A stretch of DNA of 64,000 nucleotides from Galaxea fascicularis (lineage: Eukaryota > Cnidaria > Anthozoa > Scleractinia > Euphylliidae): the NCBI GenBank assembly GCA_948470475.1, contig OX419347.1:9897165-9961164 (forward strand). The letters are read 5' to 3'. Numbering within the stretch: the first letter of the stretch is position 1; each line of letters begins with the position of its first letter. This document shows, piece by piece, positions 58,481-64,000 of this stretch. A program made the position numbers and the translations under genes. The notes under the pieces were generated by a model that made no database searches, was not told where the DNA came from, and saw only the letters and a program-made list of their open reading frames with translations.

Positions 58481-59159
58481 CTCACGAAATTAAAGAATCA
58501 AAGAATTATGGTAACAGGTTACTACTTGTACAAAGTACTAGTCAAAGAGATATGGGGATGCGAGCCCAGCTACGCTAGAATTTGTGCTAATGAGGCCTTC
58601 CAAGGGCCAGAAGCGACACGGCTTCGAACACAGGCGACTTTCGTCTCTCAAAACACCGACAACCGACAAAAATTGACAGAAAAAGCGTAACAGTTCGCGA
58701 CAGGGACAACTCTGTTTTCTTTGCGACGGTAACATTTGTCCCTAAACAAACAGGTAAGAGACAAAGTCGTAAACGAGCGACATCTGACAACCCCTTGGAA
58801 GGCCTCGCTGATCTCCGTTGCCCTCGAAAAGCTTCCTTCTCATATCGGCTTCCAATCCCATGAAGTGTATGGCTACTTCCTTAATCATGGTGTCCAATTT
58901 AGCGCTTTTCACTTAGAGGACTCTGCTCACTCTCTTGATCGCTATCAGACGCCTCACTGGATCGAGATACACTCGACTGTCTTCTGTTGTTACGATTCTG
59001 CCAAATCAAATATGGAAACAAGCAGGGTTCACTGAGGGTCGAGTCTAGGAATTTACGTAAGGAGAATTTACCCAATTCGAAATTCAGGTGTGATAAAGTG
59101 GTTTTCAATTGAGTGTCGTAAAACCCAAACCAAAGCAATTACTCTGACCCGTCACAAGA

Positions 59160-59400
59160 GACAGACAGCTCAGTAAAGCAATCAGAATTTGAAGAAATTA
59201 CATGCAGCTGGTGCAAAGCGCGGGAAATTGCGCGCGTGCAACTTGCGATTGGTTTTGGTTTTGCTTCTCATTGGCTGAGAAGGTGGCGCGAGTTTTGTCA
59301 ACCAATCACAGAGCGAAGTAAAGCAAATCAAATGAAAAGCGAATTTCTTTCGACGCTATTGAAAACCGCTCTAAAAGTGAGTGGATACAAAAAACGCGTG
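59160..59400. repeat. Dispersed repeat related to 9640-9850 (inverted)
   Basis: GCGGGAAATTGCGCGCGTGC, CTTCTCATTGGCTGAGAAGG, CCAATCACAGAGCGAAGTAA and AATTTCTTTCGACGC..TTGAAAACC are diverged reverse complements of words in the first copy. Non-coding. Confidence 0.5.
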
Positions 59401-60321
59401 AAAAGGTTATCTCTATCACAATCTTCAATTCAATTCGTGATTTGCAATATCAAAATATTAAAGGGAAGACTGAAATATTTTAAGCTGCCTAAGCTAGCGC
59501 AACAATGGAGGCCCCAGCGCAAGATCTCAAACGTATATCCGTCTATCTCTTTCCATGTGTCTCATTAAGTCTCTCCCTCCTTCTGTTGCCTGGGTGAGGT
59601 GATAAGAATCTATAGTCTTTTTTGTGTCAGTGTCAATTAATAATCAAGTTAAGTGTCAATCTTGCTGTTTGTGCAGATCACTGTAGAACTGATTTTCTGC
59701 GCGTTTTCTAGTTTTTGTTTTTATGAGGTTTGACACGCGTTCGACGCCACTGAAATACAAGCTTTACATTGGGCCTAAGTCTTCAGAAGATGACATCCAC
59801 GAAATACCTGCTGTGTAAAACGCATGAATCAGTAAACAATGATTACCTCTACAAATCATACCTCATACTCATGAGGTAACCATTTTGACTCAAAAATCCG
59901 ACCAGAAATAAGACCGAGTTTCCGGAAGTATCCTTAAGGGTCAACAGGGGTTCGGAAAACTCTGAGGAGTTCCGAACTTTACAGTGCTTGCACAGTTTGG
60001 ACGACCTAGCCGAACTTATTCAAAATGACCGCAGCCGCGAGCAAAATTTTATTAGTGTTTTATTTAAGTTTATGTGACAACTGTCCGTGAATTCTTTACC
60101 GCAAATTAGCAACATTGGAGTTCTTGTTACGTACCTGCATTGGTACTTGTTCAAAACCGGACGAACCTGGATTTGTTACAATACATCTGTTTTGCTCGTC
60201 AGAGGCAAGACCGCGTACTCGCACTTGTCCATCTATAGAGCAATCAGTTAATCATTAACTCACACTTGAAGGAAATTATTTCCATAGGCGGATGGACGCG
60301 CAGTAACGTCTGGTCGGAATA

Positions 60322-60717
60322 ATGTTTCAAAAAGGATTATATTCATCGTCGATATTAGCGAAAACATTTCTATTTCTTGAATTAGCTTTAGTTAACAACT
60401 TTGTTCCGTCAAGTGGAACCTTGACTTTAAACTATTCGGAAGAACTCCGAAATACTGATAAAGCAACACCGAATAACAAGGAGACTGAAATAAAATGTGT
60501 GGCATATACGCACCTGATACGTGCACTACAAATGTGTTTCTTTTGCTTTCTATCGAACCCTCCTACGGGAAAAAAGAGAAATAGGTTATGCCCTTTTTTC
60601 TCATACAACATTTTTTTTGTAACCCCCTCCTTGCTGTTTGCGCAAGTCGTGTATGCCATAAACATCGTTGGGGATTTTGAAAAGAGGAAGGGACTTGATT
60701 TGTCTATGGTACAATAA
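60322..60717 (+). CDS. Unrecognised open frame, 131 codons
   Basis: Begins MFQKGLYSSSILAKTFLFLE with a hydrophobic start that could be a signal peptide. It has four cysteines in the middle (IKCVAYTHLIRALQMC and nearby) and a second hydrophobic patch near the end (FFVTPSLLFAQVVYAI). No family recognised; no splice sites or neighbours support it. It may be a chance frame in AT-rich DNA. Confidence 0.15.
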   Translation: MFQKGLYSSSILAKTFLFLELALVNNFVPSSGTLTLNYSEELRNTDKATPNNKETEIKCVAYTHLIRALQMCFFCFLSNPPTGKKRNRLCPFFSYNIFFVTPSLLFAQVVYAINIVGDFEKRKGLDLSMVQ

Positions 60718-60963
60718 ACATCTGAGAGCGGTTAAATCGAAGGAGATTCGTCCTCGCTGAAGAGTAGAGGACCATTCTTTTTTAAACTTGTGCAGTCATC
60801 TCGCTGAATTGTAATTCAAATTTGATGTAGCTCTATGTACGGCCTTTGCTGTAGACATTTATCAGTTTACCGTTACCACTTCCAAACCGAGTTTATTCTA
60901 AGAAGTGGTCAATTATTGGTATAGGAAATCCCACGACCTTGAGTACTAATCGAGTCCGCCGAG

Positions 60964-61065
60964 ATCCGTACTGTAAGTTACGGACCTAGTTTTTTTCCCG
61001 TTGAGTTATGGCCCACGAAATCAACGAAAAAAATGAGGGAAGTTCCGTAACTTACAGTACGGACC
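60964..61065. repeat. Foldback MITE with CCGTACTGTAAGTTACGGACC ends, copy 2
   Basis: ATCCGTACTGTAAGTTACGG at 60964 is mirrored by TTCCGTAACTTACAGTACGG near the right end. Better preserved than the copy at 8346-8439. Followed by TATTTATTATATCTTTGAGC as in that copy. Confidence 0.7.
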
Positions 61066-61197
61066 GAAGAAAATTTAAAAAGGTATTTATTATATCTTTG
61101 AGCCGGGTTAATGAAATTCTAGAAAAAGCCGAAGATTCGATTTTCGGACCAAAGCAACATTACGAAGACCTTTTTGTTAACTTAATTATCTAATCAA

Positions 61198-61400
61198 ATG
61201 AAGAATGACCGTCGTAGTTGTGATCGCAATTTTTACAATTGCGTAAAGAAGCCTGAAAAAAAATCCAGGACTTCAACGGGGCTGGATTTTTTTCAGGCTT
61301 CTTTACGCAATTGTAAAAATTGCGATCACAACTGCGACGATCATTCTTCGTTTGATTTCATATCCGCAGTTCACATATGATTTCTTTCATATGCATCATT
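61198..61400. repeat. Palindrome of two SINE tails, second example
   Basis: AATGAAGAATGACCGTCGTA ... TTACAATTGCGTAAAGAAGC, centre CAGGACTTCAACGGGG, then the mirror TTCTTTACGCAATTGTAAAA ... GACGATCATTCTTCGTTTG and a shared tail CCGCAGTTCACATATGATTT. Same construction as 20708-20935. Confidence 0.75.
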
Positions 61401-61593
61401 CCCTTAATTATCTAATTATTACTTATGTTTTATGTCCCTTTGTAAAGCACGTTGAGATTTTGTAGCGCGCTGTACATTATTATTGTTATTATTATTATCT
61501 TTGTTTTACTTTACTGGCTGTTGTCATTGCCGTGATTTCTTCCATTAGGCGAGTCAAAACAAATGACCAAGGGCTAACGGAATTATCTCTTCT

Positions 61594-62220
61594 TCACATT
61601 TCCAATACCTTCCTCAATATCCTTGCAGTTCCCAACAACGCAGTCTTTTGCACCACTCCGACATTGAATGTTATCCCTAGCTTTTCAATCCACCTATCAA
61701 ATCCTTTGGTGACACTTCCAAGGGCCCCTATTACTACAGGTACAACCTCCACCTTTTTAAGTTTCCACAATCCTCCAATCTCCCTCTTCAAATCCTGATA
61801 CTTTTCTACTTTTTCCCTTTCTTTTTCCTCCACTCTTACATCAGCTGGTACAGCAATATCGATGATTAGCCCCTTTCGCTCTTTCTTGTCAATTACAATT
61901 ATGTCTGGTCTTCTCGCCTCTATCACGTTGTCACACTGAACTCAGTTGATATTCCACAAAACCTTAACTTCTTCATTTTCTGCTACTCCTTCAGGGACAT
62001 GTTCATACCACTTTTCCGTATGCGCTAACCCATTCTTCTTACAAAAATCCCAATGGACTTTCTTTGCCACATTGTCGTGTCGTCTCTTATACTCTTGTTG
62101 CACGCTTTCACCTTTTTTTCCACATAATCTACACAGGGGGCTTTCACTGGTCTTATCGATATGACGCTTTACATAATTTGTCCTGATGGCCCCGTGCTGC
62201 ACATAACGCTTCTGTCCCAA
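61594..62220 (-). pseudogene. RLE-type LINE C-terminal fragment
   Basis: The frame reads QKRYVQHGAIRTNYVKRHID, PLCRLCGKKGESV, EYKRRHDNVAKKVHWDFCKK, VLWNIN, a TGA at about 61938, then ARRPDIIVIDKKERKGLIID, IAVPADVRV and VQKTALLGTARILRKVLEM. RPDI..IDIAVP is the PD-(D/E)xK endonuclease site and CRLCG the first half of the zinc knuckle; the H..C half seems deleted between GESV and EYKRR. An in-frame stop and the deletion show it is dead. It is a different subfamily from the LINE at 48-50 kb. Confidence 0.7.
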
Positions 62221-62224
62221 TCTT

Positions 62225-62238
62225 CAAATCACAATTGG

Positions 62239-62278
<40 letters not shown>

Positions 62279-62462
62279 GTATCATTATGTTTGACCAAAT
62301 CTAAGTGCTCTTCTTTTTGATTGAAAGAAATTGTAAATAGTGTTTTGACCGAATAGGTTTTTTTTAGCGAATTAATTGTATATAGGATTTTAATTTTAGC
62401 GTTTGTTATCGATCAATAAATCGTCATTATTCTATTATTATTATTATTATTATTATTATTAT
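62225..62462. repeat. Two ATT microsatellites
   Basis: (ATT)n runs at 62236-62277 and 62431-62462 flank about 150 bp of unique sequence. ATT runs are also seen at 48090-48150 and 49929-49942, all next to LINE fragments. Confidence 0.8.
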
Positions 62463-62487
62463 CCGAAGAACGATAATTAATACTTAC

Positions 62488-62667
62488 ATCAGACGATGCT
62501 GAACTACTCAATGTCTGGTTCTTCGCCTTAAAATTGTTAACTTGACTTTTAACTGATTTTGACGAAGGTTCTGATTTGCTGTTGCTCATGCTGTACGAAG
62601 GTTTGGTCAATAAGTAACGTTTGTCAGGATCAATGCAGCACAACACGCGGCGATACTCAAGACGAAC
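62488..62667 (-). CDS. Candidate internal exon of an unknown gene
   Basis: 180 bp open in phase 0 on both sides, with acceptor TTTCTGCTTCAG and donor GAT|GTAAGT. The peptide starts VRLEYRRVLCCIDPDKRYLL and then turns Ser/Lys-rich (SNSKSEPSSKSVKSQ). The RRVLCC start could be the membrane-proximal tail of a receptor or channel, but no family was recognised and no partner exon was found. Confidence 0.35.
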
Positions 62668-63876
62668 CTGAAGCAGAAAGTCAAAAGAAAAGGATGTATC
62701 AGTTTCTTAGGTCACATGGTCCCTATGTTGTCATGAGTTCCAGTACAAGTAAATGCACAACGACTATGATTGACTAACGCTTACGCACGTTTGATTATTG
62801 ACTGTAAATGTTGTCTTGTTTTCATCTATGTTTGCGTCATTAGTCAAACTTTGCAGTTACAACTGTGTTTCGCACTCTGCTTTATCTTTTTGTTTTCCTT
62901 TTTTTGGCAAAAACAGCATTATGACAGTCATGACGGTGATTAATATTTAGTGAACTTTTTCAAACCGATTGAGAACGCATTACTAAGAAATTAAAATGCT
63001 TCTTCAGTGTGCAAAAAGGCCTTTGTAATAAAATCCTATTTAGAGTGTTTGGCTCACGTGGAAAGATGAAAGAAATTTACGAAACCTTTACTACAGGCAA
63101 ACTTTGTTGAGATCCCTGTTCTTGAAATGCATTCATGGGATCCAATTTAAGAAACTCCTTATTAGTCAGAATGCCATTCAATATTCCAAATTCTTCAGTG
63201 TTTCTGGAATATTGGCTTGGAGTAATAAAAACACAACTGAGCCAAAAACAGTACTTGCCCGTTAATCTATACTCACTTTTTCATCTCCGAGGCAGTGGAA
63301 TAAAAATATAAATAAACCCTGAAAGAAATACAGTACAACAATATGGTTTTATCAAAAAGTTGATAATGTAAATTTGAGCACCGTACAGGGATTCTAAAAA
63401 CTGAAGTTTCGAGCGTTAGCCCTTCGTCAGAGCGAAAAACGTTTAGAAATAAAAGGTTATTGAGTATTGAAGTTTCAATTATTTAACAAGTGAGCTAGTC
63501 CTTAACTGGTCAGGTCGAAATTCCATTTTCAAAACTACCGCGGAAAAACGACTTGATAGTATTTTTCAGGTCAGTTTTCTATCGACTTGTAATATAATGG
63601 CTTTTTGACGAACTAGCCAAATGCATTTCTCAATTTTATAGCCTCCTTTCAAAAGAAAATGTTATCACAAATATTAGAAATGAAATTTCTAGTAACGAAC
63701 TGTGAGCACGTATTAAAAAAAAAAAAGAAAAGACTTGTCGGACTCGAAACGTTCCCAGTTGAGATGCCACAAGCAGCTATTTTCACATTTTCACTACGCA
63801 TAAAATGACCGTAAAAACCCAACCAAAAATTGTTGTAAACAATTTAAACAACAACTACAAAACGTGGCAGTGATGT
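62668..63876. other. Gene-free stretch apart from a Penelope 3' fragment
   Basis: AT-rich; the only recognised item is the Penelope terminal fragment at 63345-63470 and a poly-A run near 63716. Confidence 0.4.
63345..63470 (-). mobile_element. Penelope-like terminal fragment with hammerhead-like motif
   Basis: On the minus strand GCTCTGACGAAGGGCTAACG then CTCGAAACTTCAG, then TTTTAGAATCCCTGTACGGT and TTTACATTATCAACTTTTTG match the 3' region of the element at 42391-42480. The cleavage triplet reads TTC instead of GTC. No coding sequence accompanies it: a 5'-truncated or solo terminal copy. Confidence 0.65.
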
Positions 63877-63975
63877 TTAATGTTTGGAGAACTCTTCTTC
63901 AGCCTTTTTCTCAACTCCAAACCAAGCGCTTGGATTTATGAAGAACTGGTCGGGGTTTGACGATCTACAACGTAC
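63877..63975 (-). CDS. Candidate 3' terminal exon of a gene entering from the right
   Basis: After acceptor ACTCTACAG at 63976-63984 the frame reads SSNPDQFFINPSAWFGVEKK and AEEEFSKH, then TAA at 63877-63879. The composition is protein-like (aromatics, then a charged helix), but the family is not recognised and the rest would lie beyond the window. Confidence 0.3.
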   Translation of the reverse strand, partial: VRCRSSNPDQFFINPSAWFGVEKKAEEEFSKH

Positions 63976-64000
63976 CTGTAGAGTGTTAAATATAGTGAAG

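Larger units (their letters stand above)
58481..60963. other. Gene-free stretch with one dispersed repeat
   Basis: The repeat at 59160-59400 corresponds to 9640-9850. A 131-codon frame at 60322-60717 is listed separately. Otherwise nothing is recognised. Confidence 0.4.

Noticed and set aside
61594..61926. Independent host gene of 110 codons
   Set aside because: Sequence is the standard C-terminus of an RLE-type LINE and continues upstream past an in-frame stop.

Overview
The window looks like nuclear DNA of an anthozoan cnidarian, most likely a stony coral. Protein-coding genes are split by short exons with GT/AG introns. There are intronless class A GPCR genes of the cnidarian-expansion kind and a Mab-21/cGAS-like gene. 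Many different transposon relics fill the introns and spacers: Penelope-like elements, RLE-type and other LINEs, tRNA-derived SINEs, TTAA-type and long-TIR DNA transposons, and MITEs. There are no operons, bacterial promoters, CRISPR arrays or rRNA. The species cannot be named from sequence alone.

Layout. 1-4.5 kb: non-coding with a TTAA-type element, a MITE and SINE debris. 4.5-15.1 kb: a six-exon DUF229 (sulfatase/phosphatase-fold) gene with a membrane-anchor exon; one intron holds a 1.7-kb TTAA transposon that itself carries a nested MITE and a Penelope fragment. 17.3-18.3 kb (-) and 22.1-23.2 kb (+): two divergent paralogous GPCR genes, the second with a homopolymer frame break. 23.6-24.6 kb: LINE relic. 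25.9-30.5 kb: a 4.5-kb inverted-repeat element with near-identical ~0.8-kb arms and a 42-bp minisatellite in its centre. 30.7-31.8 kb (-): terminal exon of a Mab-21/cGAS-like gene whose catalytic acidic residues are largely replaced. 36.3-36.5 kb: an NDUFB3 C-terminal exon. 36.7-38.9 kb: a 623-bp repeat split by a 1,646-bp long-TIR transposon with a 9-bp target duplication; the unsplit 623-bp copy, still carrying the empty target, lies inverted at 56.4-57.0 kb.

39.1-52.1 kb: a P-element-type transposase-like gene spread over at least eleven exons. One exon is interrupted by a Penelope-like element, which is itself interrupted by a SINE; introns hold a 3.6-kb TIR element and an RLE LINE with a large palindrome at its 5' junction. 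52.6-56.1 kb (-): a PIF1-like helicase gene with a SAP-like last exon, tail to tail with the P-like gene. 57-64 kb: mostly repeats (head-to-head SINE pairs, foldbacks, LINE and Penelope fragments, ATT microsatellites) plus two weakly supported exons of unknown genes at the right end.

The host genes share no obvious pathway. The connected story is the layering of mobile elements: several insertions can be ordered in time because target duplications, an empty site and reading frames across the insertions are still visible. All exon models come from reading frames, splice consensus and phase agreement, without transcript evidence.
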